This document shows, piece by piece, positions 1 through 5,358 of a stretch of DNA of 5,966 nt (position 1 is its first letter; the number at the start of each line of letters is the position of its first letter). The notes under the pieces are model-generated. The model made no database searches and was not told where the DNA came from. It was given only the letters and a program-made list of their open reading frames with translations. A program made the position numbers and the translations under genes. The DNA is from Sulfurimonas sp. UBA2011 (lineage in GTDB: Bacteria > Campylobacterota > Campylobacteria > Campylobacterales > Sulfurimonadaceae), in assembly GCA_002335055.1 (NCBI GenBank), contig DDCH01000010.1, positions 115,130-121,095 on the forward strand, written 5' to 3'.

Positions 1-40
1 TCACTCTTTTGATTTTACAATAACTTCTTTGATTTTTAAC

Positions 41-61
41 CTTGATTGACATAGACTCAAC
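41..61. promoter_or_regulatory. HAIR operator for HspR
   Basis: The two half-sites are CTTGATT (41-47) and ACTCAAC (55-61), separated by exactly 7 bases. The HspR-associated inverted repeat consensus is CTTGAGT-N7-ACTCAAG, so each half matches 6 of 7 positions. The site covers the -35 box at 46-51, which is where a repressor would block RNA polymerase. The hspR gene lies in the operon this promoter drives, so the expected role is autorepression of cbpA-hspR, released under heat or protein-folding stress, as established for HspR in Helicobacter and Campylobacter. Binding itself is inferred. Confidence 0.85.
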
Positions 62-75
62 TCTTGTGATATAAT
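46..75 (+). promoter_or_regulatory. Sigma-70 promoter of cbpA-hspR
   Basis: A perfect -35 box TTGACA (46-51) is followed, 18 bases later, by a perfect -10 box TATAAT (70-75). The -10 box is preceded by TGA at 67-69, which makes it an extended -10. Transcription should start near 82, giving a leader of about 44 bases before the cbpA start. Such a strong promoter fits a gene that is held down by a repressor and must respond quickly once the repressor leaves. Confidence 0.88.
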
Positions 76-125
76 TGCACTAATAAACAATATTAACAAC
101 TATATAGATATAAAAAGGAATATGA

Positions 126-977
126 GTGCCAAAATCATTATACACAACATTAGAAATTAACGAGAGTGCAAGCGAATCAGAGATAAAAAAAGCCTATAGA
201 AAACTAGCACGTCAGTATCATCCAGATGTAAACAAAGACCCTGCAGCAGAAGAGAAATTCAAAGAGATAAATTCAGCATATGAAATTCTTAGTAATAAAG
301 AGAAAAAACAACAGTACGATATGCAAGGTGACGCAATGTTTGGTGGTCAAAACTATCACGACTTCTCCCGTAGTCATGGTGGAGCAGGTTCTGGAAGTAT
401 GGAAGATATACTCCGTGAAATGTTTGGTGGTGCTGGAGGCGGTGGTTTTGGTGGCGGAGGATTCCAGCAAGAAGTAAATCTTGATATGGAAACAAAAGTT
501 ACTATTCCTTTTGTTGTTTCTATTCTTGGAGGAAGCCACTCCGTTGCTGTCAATGGAGATAGATTTGACATCAAAATTCCTGCTGGAGTAAACAGTGGTG
601 AAAAGATGAGAGTTAAAGGAAAAGGTCATGCTCAGGGTGCTAGAGTTGGAGATCTTTTCTTAAAAATCACAGTTTCATCAAGTCCTGAGTATGTAAGAGA
701 AGGGGATGACTTAGTTAAAACTTTTGATGTTCCTCTATCAGCTGCACTTTTTGGTGAAAAAATAGCGATAGAAACACTAGAAAAAGAGATAAAACTCAAA
801 GTTCCTCAAAACACAAAAAATGGACAGCGTTTTCGTGTAAAAGAAATGGGTGCTATGAACCGTAAAACAAAAACTCGTGGTAACCTCTACTTAAAAGCAA
901 ATATAGTTTTACCAAGTATTGATGATTTAGATGAAGACTTAGTTGAGATGATGAAAGAGAAACTTCCTAAGGAGTAA
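126..977 (+). CDS. cbpA: CbpA, DnaJ-like co-chaperone (class B J protein)
   Basis: This cytoplasmic co-chaperone stimulates the ATPase of DnaK and delivers unfolded clients; CbpA homologues in some bacteria also bind curved DNA. The 283-aa product has a J domain (about residues 4-66) with the HPD motif at 32-34, a Gly/Phe-rich linker (about 72-113), and the two beta-rich C-terminal client-binding domains (about 117-275). There is no CxxCxGxG zinc finger, which separates it from DnaJ itself, and the length is usual for CbpA. The chosen start is GTG at 126, 6 bases after the ribosome site AAGGA (115-119). An ATG at 122 is in a different frame and only 2 bases from that site. The gene is first in an operon with hspR, 3 bases apart, under HAIR control. 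Confidence 0.95.
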   Translation: MPKSLYTTLEINESASESEIKKAYRKLARQYHPDVNKDPAAEEKFKEINSAYEILSNKEKKQQYDMQGDAMFGGQNYHDFSRSHGGAGSGSMEDILREMFGGAGGGGFGGGGFQQEVNLDMETKVTIPFVVSILGGSHSVAVNGDRFDIKIPAGVNSGEKMRVKGKGHAQGARVGDLFLKITVSSSPEYVREGDDLVKTFDVPLSAALFGEKIAIETLEKEIKLKVPQNTKNGQRFRVKEMGAMNRKTKTRGNLYLKANIVLPSIDDLDEDLVEMMKEKLPKE

Positions 978-980
978 GAG

Positions 981-1358
981 ATGATACATAATTATGATGA
1001 ACCAGTGTATCTAATAAGTATAGTGTCAAAGATACTTGATATTCACCCTCAAACATTGAGACAGTATGAGCGTGAAAACCTTATCTGTCCATCGCGTTCA
1101 AATGGTCGCATACGACTCTATTCTCAACGAGACATTGATAAGATAAAACTAATACTACGTTTAACTCGTGAACTTGGTGTTAATCTTGCTGGGGTTGATA
1201 TTATCCTACGTTTAAAAGGGAATGTTGATGCGATGGAAAAAGAGATAGCTGAACTCAGATATGAGGTAAACCGTGCAACAAATGCACACTCTGTCTCACC
1301 AGACAAGGCACTTGTTACAACTCGTAGTGTTTATGAAATGATTATATTCCAAGACTAA
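981..1358 (+). CDS. hspR: HspR, MerR-family heat-shock repressor
   Basis: HspR is a dimeric DNA-binding repressor of chaperone genes that recognises HAIR sites. The 125-aa protein has the MerR-type winged helix-turn-helix at the N terminus: recognition region around residues 10-31 (including HPQTLRQYERE) and a wing around 37-48 (SRSNGRIRLYS), followed by a helical stretch (about 50-100) suited to dimerisation. The segment GVNLAGVDIIL after the HTH is characteristic of HspR rather than other MerR proteins. The start ATG lies 6 bases after a perfect AAGGAG (969-974), which sits at the end of cbpA. The gene is probably cotranscribed with cbpA and represses its own operon. In relatives it also represses groESL and the hrcA-grpE-dnaK operon; those genes are not in this window. 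Confidence 0.95.
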   Translation: MIHNYDEPVYLISIVSKILDIHPQTLRQYERENLICPSRSNGRIRLYSQRDIDKIKLILRLTRELGVNLAGVDIILRLKGNVDAMEKEIAELRYEVNRATNAHSVSPDKALVTTRSVYEMIIFQD

Positions 1359-1390
1359 AAAAGAGTAGTTTACTCTTTAAGTCTTTTTAT
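1351..1390. terminator. Bidirectional terminator between hspR and murA
   Basis: An 8-bp perfect inverted repeat, AAAGAGTA (1360-1367) and TACTCTTT (1371-1378), encloses a 3-base loop. An outer arm AAGACT (1351-1356) pairs with AGTCTT (1380-1385). A run of five T follows on the plus strand (1384-1388), and the A run at 1357-1362 supplies T on the minus strand. The two convergent genes stop here: hspR ends at 1358 and the murA stop codon (1370-1372) lies in the hairpin. The stem is AT-rich, so its strength is uncertain. Confidence 0.75.
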
Positions 1391-2632
1391 ATCTGCTCCA
1401 ACACCTTTGAGCTTCTTCTCTAAAGCATCATATCCACGGTCTAGATGATAGATACGGTGTATATTTGTCTCACCATTTGCCACTAATGCTGCTAAAACAA
1501 GTGCTGATGAAGCTCGGAGGTCCGTAGCCATAACATCAGTTCCACTTAGTTTTGTTTTACCACTTACAGTTGCTGTATGACCATTAAGTGTTATATCTGC
1601 ACCCATACGTTGCAGCTCACTCACATGCATGAAACGGTTTTCAAAAAGTCTCTCTTCAATGATAGAAACACCATCTGCTTGTGTAGCTAATGCCATAAAC
1701 TGTGCTTGCATATCTGTTGGAAATGCAGGGTACTCTTGAGTGATGATTTTCACAGCTTTTATGTTTTTTGCAGGGTGAATAGTAATAGTGTCATCTGTAA
1801 GTGTAAAACTACTTCCCATCTCTTCGAGTTTAGATAAAACAGCACCTAAGTGGCGAGGTTCTACACTTGTAAGAGTGATTTGTGACTTAGTAATAGCACC
1901 AGCACAAAGATAAGTTCCAGCTTCTATACGATCAGGGATAATACTAAAGTCAACGATGTCTATAAGTTCTCCCGCTGTTCCGTGTATAGTTAGTACAGCT
2001 GTGCCAATTCCTTCTATTTTTACACCACTTTCATTGAGTACTTCACAAAGTTGTACTACTTCAGGCTCAAGTGCTGCATTTGTAATAGTAGTCTTACCAT
2101 TTGCAAGTGCTGCTGCCATTACGATATTGGCTGTTCCTGTAACTGTAATCTTATCAAAGATTATGTTACAGCCTTGGAGACCTTTTGGTGCTCTAGCTTC
2201 TATATATCCAGCTTTTATCTCAATTGTAGCACCCATTTGTTCTAATGCTTTGAGGTGAAGGTCAATAGGACGCTGACCAATAGCACAACCACCAGGAAGA
2301 GAAACTTCACAGTGACCAAAACGAGCGAGTATTGGACCCAAAACTAAAATTGAAGCACGCATAGTTTTAACTATGTCGTAAGTTGCTTTTGTCTCATGGA
2401 GAGGTTTTGTGTCAACAACTACTTTTTCATCTAAAAAGCTTACAGTTGCACCGAGATTTGTAAGTAGTTTTAGTAAAGTTCTTATATCAACTACATGTGG
2501 TAGGTTCCTGATATTTACATTGTTTTTTGCGAGGATAGTCATCGCGATAAGAGGAAGAGATGCATTCTTTGCACCTGAGATGTTGATTGTACCTGAGAGT
2601 GAATCAACACTCTGTGCTTTTAAGTAGTCCAT
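1370..2632 (-). CDS. murA: MurA, UDP-N-acetylglucosamine 1-carboxyvinyltransferase
   Basis: MurA catalyses the first committed step of peptidoglycan synthesis in the cytoplasm, transferring enolpyruvate from phosphoenolpyruvate to UDP-N-acetylglucosamine. The 420-aa length is normal for the family. Visible landmarks are the N-terminal GAKNASLPL with Lys22 and Asn23, the KTMRAS motif with Arg92, the active-site loop LPGGCAIGQRP with catalytic Cys116 (equivalent to Cys115 of the Escherichia coli enzyme, the residue alkylated by fosfomycin), YPAFPTDMQAQ with the general base Asp307, and DLRASSALVLAAL (371-383). Having Cys rather than Asp in the loop predicts fosfomycin sensitivity at the target level. 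The start ATG (2630-2632) has only a weak AGAGA-type ribosome site. The gene converges on hspR and diverges from the gene at 2720. No defect is visible. Confidence 0.98.
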   Translation of the reverse strand: MDYLKAQSVDSLSGTINISGAKNASLPLIAMTILAKNNVNIRNLPHVVDIRTLLKLLTNLGATVSFLDEKVVVDTKPLHETKATYDIVKTMRASILVLGPILARFGHCEVSLPGGCAIGQRPIDLHLKALEQMGATIEIKAGYIEARAPKGLQGCNIIFDKITVTGTANIVMAAALANGKTTITNAALEPEVVQLCEVLNESGVKIEGIGTAVLTIHGTAGELIDIVDFSIIPDRIEAGTYLCAGAITKSQITLTSVEPRHLGAVLSKLEEMGSSFTLTDDTITIHPAKNIKAVKIITQEYPAFPTDMQAQFMALATQADGVSIIEERLFENRFMHVSELQRMGADITLNGHTATVSGKTKLSGTDVMATDLRASSALVLAALVANGETNIHRIYHLDRGYDALEKKLKGVGADIKRLKE

Positions 2633-2662
2633 ATGTCTCTTTAGTTAAAATTTATTTATGTT

Positions 2663-2668
2663 ATTATA
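2663..2668 (-). promoter_or_regulatory. Probable -10 box of the murA promoter
   Basis: Read on the minus strand, 2668 to 2663 is TATAAT, which would place the transcript start near 2656, about 24 bases before the murA ATG. There is no good -35 box at the expected distance. This is common in Campylobacterota, where the -35 region is poorly conserved. The position where a -35 box would be falls on the -10 box of the opposite promoter. Confidence 0.55.
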
Positions 2669-2680
2669 TCTAATTAATTT

Positions 2681-2689
2681 TGATATAAT
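2681..2689 (+). promoter_or_regulatory. Extended -10 promoter of the 2720-4999 operon
   Basis: TGA (2681-2683) directly precedes a perfect TATAAT (2684-2689), matching the extended -10 pattern TGN-TATAAT. The predicted start is near 2696, leaving a leader of about 24 bases to the ATG at 2720. The -35 region is weak, but an extended -10 can compensate. This is the only convincing promoter I see for the five overlapping genes downstream. Confidence 0.7.
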
Positions 2690-2719
2690 TTTAATTATAA
2701 ATATACGAAGGAAATAGTG

Positions 2720-3151
2720 ATGAGTTCAGCTTTAGATAGATTAAAAAATCTTACAAATAAAATATCGAGTTATGAACTCACACGCAAGAATAATATGACT
2801 CAACTTAGAGAGTTGTTTATTACAATTGGTATAGATAAAAAAATAGATACATTTGAAGATCTTTTTTTATTTAAGGCGATTAACCTCTCTGGTGCTTCAC
2901 TCTTAGAAGGTAATCTAGGTGAGATAAAAGAGGGTAAGTACTTACAAATTTTAGCAATTAGTTATGATAAAAATGCGAAGGTAAAAAGTAAAAACACTTC
3001 TTTAGCCTACTTTGGTAGAGTTGAGAGTGTAGAGTGTGATTTAAAAGATAGAGTAGTTGAATTTATCATTCGATATAGATTTGAGAAGAGTTTTATGACA
3101 CTAGAACATTATAATGGTATGCTGAGTGATTTTGGAAAAAAGAGTGAGTAA
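2720..3151 (+). CDS. Conserved-looking protein of unknown function, first gene of operon
   Basis: I do not recognise this 143-aa protein. It has no signal peptide or membrane segment. The first 30 or so residues are rich in charged residues and Leu and could form a helix (SALDRLKNLTNKISSYEL). The rest alternates short hydrophobic stretches (YLQILAISY, LAYFGRVESV, RVVEFIIRYRF) that suggest beta strands, so it is probably a small soluble alpha/beta protein. I chose ATG 2720 because AAGGA (2708-2712) lies 7 bases before it; the adjoining GTG at 2717 would be only 4 bases away. The gene opens a chain of five overlapping genes and its end overlaps the next gene by 8 bases. Base composition resembles the neighbours, and the open frame with a good ribosome site supports a real gene. 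Confidence 0.8.
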   Translation: MSSALDRLKNLTNKISSYELTRKNNMTQLRELFITIGIDKKIDTFEDLFLFKAINLSGASLLEGNLGEIKEGKYLQILAISYDKNAKVKSKNTSLAYFGRVESVECDLKDRVVEFIIRYRFEKSFMTLEHYNGMLSDFGKKSE

Positions 3152-3329
3152 GTTTTATCTTTATATCTGGTGGAGATGGGCCCTTCATTTAACATTTAGT
3201 AGTGTTTTATCTTCTCTGTTTTTAGCTACTCTTATCAGTATGTATTTATATGTTTCACAAGGAATGCAGCCTATCACACTAGAAGTAAAAGAAGTACTCT
3301 TTGATATAACAAGGTTAGTAAAATGCTAA
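3144..3329 (+). CDS. Small single-pass membrane protein, unknown function
   Basis: This is a 61-aa protein with one clear hydrophobic segment at about residues 13-37, preceded by an aromatic stretch (FYLYIWWRW) and followed by a short polar tail of about 24 residues. The Lys and Arg in the N-terminal part suggest that end stays in the cytoplasm with the tail in the periplasm. I do not recognise a family. The start is uncertain: GTG 3144 overlaps the previous stop by 8 bases, while GTG 3126 would add six residues; both lack a strong ribosome site, so translation is probably coupled to the upstream gene. The end overlaps the exonuclease gene by 7 bases. Its position inside a tight chain of genes is the main evidence that it is real. 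Confidence 0.65.
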   Translation: MSKFYLYIWWRWALHLTFSSVLSSLFLATLISMYLYVSQGMQPITLEVKEVLFDITRLVKC

Positions 3330-4027
3330 TTTTTTTTGATACTGAAACTACAGGACTTAGTACCGAGGATGTTATCTGTTCAGTAGCATTTGTTGATGAT
3401 GACACTTATGCGTATGAGTTAATGAATGAGGGTAAAAAAATATCTGCAGAGGCATCAAGTGTACATCATATAACAAATGAGATGATAAAAGATAAAACAA
3501 GTTTTAAAAAGAGTAGCATTTATAAATACTTAGAGATGCATAATTCTGATGAAAACACTCTTGTCGCACATAATATCCAGTTTGATTTAGAGATGTTAGT
3601 TAAAGCAGGTTTTTTATGGAAGGGTGGAGTGATAGATACACTACGAGTAAGTAAACATCTTATAGGTGAGTGTGAAGGCTTTTCTCTGCAACTCCTACGT
3701 TATGAGTTAAAACTTTATCGGGGAGAAAAAAAACTCCAAGAACAGTATGGAATTAAAGATGCTTTAGTTGCACATAATGCTTTAAGTGATGCTCTTGTTA
3801 CAAAACTTCTCTTTATATATCTTAGAGATATGGCAAGTGAAGAAGAGATGCATGCTCTTAGTTTTAAAGAGGTACTTTTAGAAAAGTTCTCTTTTGGCAA
3901 ACATAAGGGTAAGTATATAGAAGAGGTATGTATAAATGATACCTCTTATGCTCAGTGGTTACTGAGTAGTGACACAGATGAAGATATTAAATATAGCATA
4001 AACTATTATTTACAAGGAAATAAATGA
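3323..4027 (+). CDS. DEDDh 3'-5' exonuclease with C-terminal DUF3820-like domain
   Basis: This 234-aa protein belongs to the DnaQ/RNase T exonuclease superfamily, metal-dependent enzymes that remove nucleotides from 3' ends. The catalytic residues are all visible: Asp6 and Glu8 in DTETTG (Exo I), Asp88 in HNIQFDLEML (Exo II), and His151 plus Asp156 in HNALSD, the HxAxxD form of Exo III. A second region at about 189-231, FSFGKHKGKYIEEV followed by SYAQWLL, resembles the DUF3820 family. It lacks the alpha-subunit interaction and length features that would mark it as the polymerase III epsilon subunit, so repair or RNA turnover is possible and the true substrate is unknown. AAGG (3311-3314) precedes the start. 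The gene overlaps its neighbours by 7 and 4 bases. Confidence 0.9.
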   Translation: MLIFFDTETTGLSTEDVICSVAFVDDDTYAYELMNEGKKISAEASSVHHITNEMIKDKTSFKKSSIYKYLEMHNSDENTLVAHNIQFDLEMLVKAGFLWKGGVIDTLRVSKHLIGECEGFSLQLLRYELKLYRGEKKLQEQYGIKDALVAHNALSDALVTKLLFIYLRDMASEEEMHALSFKEVLLEKFSFGKHKGKYIEEVCINDTSYAQWLLSSDTDEDIKYSINYYLQGNK

Positions 4028-4413
4028 AAATAGCAGCACAGTGTAGTTCACCACTTCTACAGAAGTCTCTAGAACTTTTTTTAGATAAACACTTAAGCTC
4101 TTATAATAAGTGTGATATTGTCGTGCGCGATGAGCCTTGTTTAAATGATGAACGTTGTTTTTATATTAGCAGTGATGAAAAAGCAGATTTGAAAAAACCT
4201 TTTTCTAAGTCACAGCTCATTTTAGCTCTAGAGAAGCGTTATGCTATCTTAAACCCTCAAAGTGATAGTGATAGTGATAGTGTTAGTGAAGATAGTTCAC
4301 AAACACAAGACCCTGCGATGGACTTTACTATATTAGAAAAAAGAATAGAGTCCTTAACACAAGAATACCAATCAAATATAATACGAGCAGTAAAAGCATT
4401 TTATGAAAAATAA
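4024..4413 (+). CDS. Unknown protein with degenerate receiver-like N-terminal region
   Basis: I cannot assign a family to this 129-aa protein. Residues 1-75 recall a shortened response-regulator receiver: an N-terminal strand and helix (MKIAAQCSSPLLQKSLELFL), then CFYISS like the fourth strand, and DLKKPFSKSQLILALEKR like the last strand and helix, where receivers carry the conserved Lys-Pro pair (here Lys58-Pro59). The acidic phosphorylation pocket is not evident, so phosphotransfer is unlikely. Residues 80-92 are a Ser/Asp-rich linker and 98-129 a probable helix, possibly coiled coil. The start shares ATGA with the exonuclease stop, and AAGGA (4014-4018) lies 5 bases upstream. The end overlaps rsmD by 11 bases. 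The receiver resemblance is my inference from pattern alone. Confidence 0.8.
   Translation: MKIAAQCSSPLLQKSLELFLDKHLSSYNKCDIVVRDEPCLNDERCFYISSDEKADLKKPFSKSQLILALEKRYAILNPQSDSDSDSVSEDSSQTQDPAMDFTILEKRIESLTQEYQSNIIRAVKAFYEK
4261..4290 (+). repeat. Short tandem hexamer repeat AGTGAT
   Basis: Three perfect copies of AGTGAT (4261-4278) are followed by two imperfect ones, AGTGTT and AGTGAA. They encode SDSDSDSVSE (residues 80-89) in the linker of the receiver-like protein. The unit is a multiple of three, so copy-number change would alter linker length without shifting the frame. Confidence 0.9.
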
Positions 4414-4999
4414 CAGTAAAAAATTTACAAAAAAAATCATTAGTGGAAAGTTTAAGGGTAAAATCCTAAAACTACCAAGTAAAACAACTACAAGAAGTTC
4501 AAAAACAATAGTATTAGAATCTTTTTTTAATACCTTACAGTTTGAGATAATAGATGCAAATTTTGTTGAGGTCTTCTCAGGAAGTGGTTCTATAGGTTTA
4601 GAAGCACTGAGCCGTGGAGCCAAAAGTATACAGTTTATGGAACAAGATAGGGATGCCCTTAAAACACTCAAAGAAAATATCTCACAAACAGATCCAAATT
4701 CTTGTAGTGTATATGGGGGAAATAGTTTTGAGAACATAAATGCAGTTGTAGCAAAACTCAAAAAACAAGGTGAAGATGCCTACTTTTATGTAGATCCTCC
4801 TTTTAGTATTCGTGAGGGAATGGAAGAAATTTATGATAAAACTATGAATCTTATAAAGTCCTTACCCCAAGAATGTGTGAAAATGATAATAATTGAGCAT
4901 ATGACAGGTTTAGAAATAGCTGATGAGATAGGTGTATTTCACATCATAAAAAGTAAAAAGTTTGGAAATACAAGCCTCACGTACCTCACCGCAGAGTAA
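4403..4999 (+). CDS. rsmD: RsmD, 16S rRNA (guanine966-N2)-methyltransferase
   Basis: RsmD uses S-adenosylmethionine to methylate N2 of guanine 966 in 16S rRNA during assembly of the small ribosomal subunit. The 198-aa length fits the family. The N terminus has the family opening IISGKFKGKIL, then TRSSK (equivalent to the usual TRPT region) and ESFFNTL. The cofactor-binding motif I is FVEVFSGSGSIGLEALSRGA (54-73), and the catalytic motif IV is DPPF at 131-134, with the characteristic ending FGNTSLTYL. The gene starts inside the preceding gene, overlapping it by 11 bases, without a clear ribosome site, so translational coupling is likely. In Campylobacter jejuni a homologous methyltransferase gene also sits directly before flgI, as I recall. 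It appears to be the last gene of its operon. Confidence 0.93.
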   Translation: MKNNSKKFTKKIISGKFKGKILKLPSKTTTRSSKTIVLESFFNTLQFEIIDANFVEVFSGSGSIGLEALSRGAKSIQFMEQDRDALKTLKENISQTDPNSCSVYGGNSFENINAVVAKLKKQGEDAYFYVDPPFSIREGMEEIYDKTMNLIKSLPQECVKMIIIEHMTGLEIADEIGVFHIIKSKKFGNTSLTYLTAE

Positions 5000-5001
5000 A
5001 G

Positions 5002-5017
5002 TGGAATAAATATTGCT
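5002..5017 (+). promoter_or_regulatory. Sigma-54 promoter of the flgI operon
   Basis: TGG (5002-5004) and TTGCT (5013-5017) are spaced exactly as in the sigma-54 consensus TGGCACG-N4-TTGCT: the GG and GC doublets, which are nearly invariant, lie 12 bases apart. The transcript should start near 5028. This excludes the in-frame TTG at 5023 as the flgI start and supports the ATG at 5044. Sigma-54 with its activator FlgR controls basal-body and hook genes in Campylobacterota, so the location fits. Confidence 0.82.
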
Positions 5018-5043
5018 ATTTCTTGAGTAATTCAAGGATTATA

Positions 5044-5358
5044 ATGAAATATTTTTTACTCTCACTTCTTCTTCTCTCAGCACTAAACGCAACTAAAATC
5101 AATGATGTCTCAAATATCGTTGGTGCGAGAGAAAATCAACTTATCAGTTATTCTCTTGTTGTTGGTTCAATAAAAATTGATAAAGATTTAGTGATAGGTC
5201 TTAATAAAAATGAAATTTATCCAAAAGAGGGTACAACAACAGTTGCAAACCTTGTGCATTCTCTTCAAAATATGGGTGCTTCTCCAAAAGATATCATCTC
5301 TATACTTGAAGCTATGAAAAGTGCTGGAAGCATAGTATCTGACTTGGTGGCAATGTAA
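5044..5358 (+). CDS. flgI: FlgI, flagellar P-ring protein, with most of its middle missing
   Basis: FlgI is secreted to the periplasm and forms the P ring around the flagellar rod, in the peptidoglycan layer. This product is 104 aa; the family is normally about 350. Residues 1-16 are a signal peptide with likely cleavage after LNA. Residues 17-41 match the mature N terminus (INDVSNIVGARENQLI and LVVG, compare the common form IKDVA-VGVRDNQLIGYGLVVG). From about residue 42 the sequence matches only the family's C terminus, with the typical ending GTTTVANLVHSLQ, GASPKDIISILEAMKSAG. About 230-250 central residues are absent, with the frame kept; the join lies near 5167. Two glycines of the LIGYGLVVG motif are Ser here (35, 37). 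AAGGA (5034-5038) precedes the ATG. The product is unlikely to build a normal P ring. A real deletion, assembly collapse, or a remodelled copy are all possible. Confidence 0.85.
   Translation: MKYFLLSLLLLSALNATKINDVSNIVGARENQLISYSLVVGSIKIDKDLVIGLNKNEIYPKEGTTTVANLVHSLQNMGASPKDIISILEAMKSAGSIVSDLVAM

Noticed and set aside
2..49. Plus-strand open stretch ending in TGA at 47-49, possible tail of an upstream gene
   Set aside because: Only 15 codons are visible, the residues match nothing I know, and a minus-strand stretch (52 to 1) is equally open. Neither can be supported.
273..629. Minus-strand reading frame opposite cbpA
   Set aside because: It lies wholly inside a certain gene, has a biased composition, and has no ribosome site or recognisable domain.
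1956..2258. Plus-strand reading frame opposite murA
   Set aside because: It is an antisense shadow of conserved murA codons, without a start signal or recognisable product.
4261..4290. Phase-variable on/off switch
   Set aside because: The unit is six bases, so gain or loss of copies does not shift the frame; only linker length could vary.
4372..4761. Minus-strand reading frame of 129 codons opposite rsmD
   Set aside because: It crosses the junction of two well-supported genes, and its hydrophobic, Ser/Leu/Phe-rich translation is what the reverse of AT-rich coding DNA gives.
5023..5043. TTG at 5023 as an earlier flgI start
   Set aside because: It would put seven residues before the signal peptide, has no ribosome site, and lies upstream of the transcript start predicted from the sigma-54 promoter.
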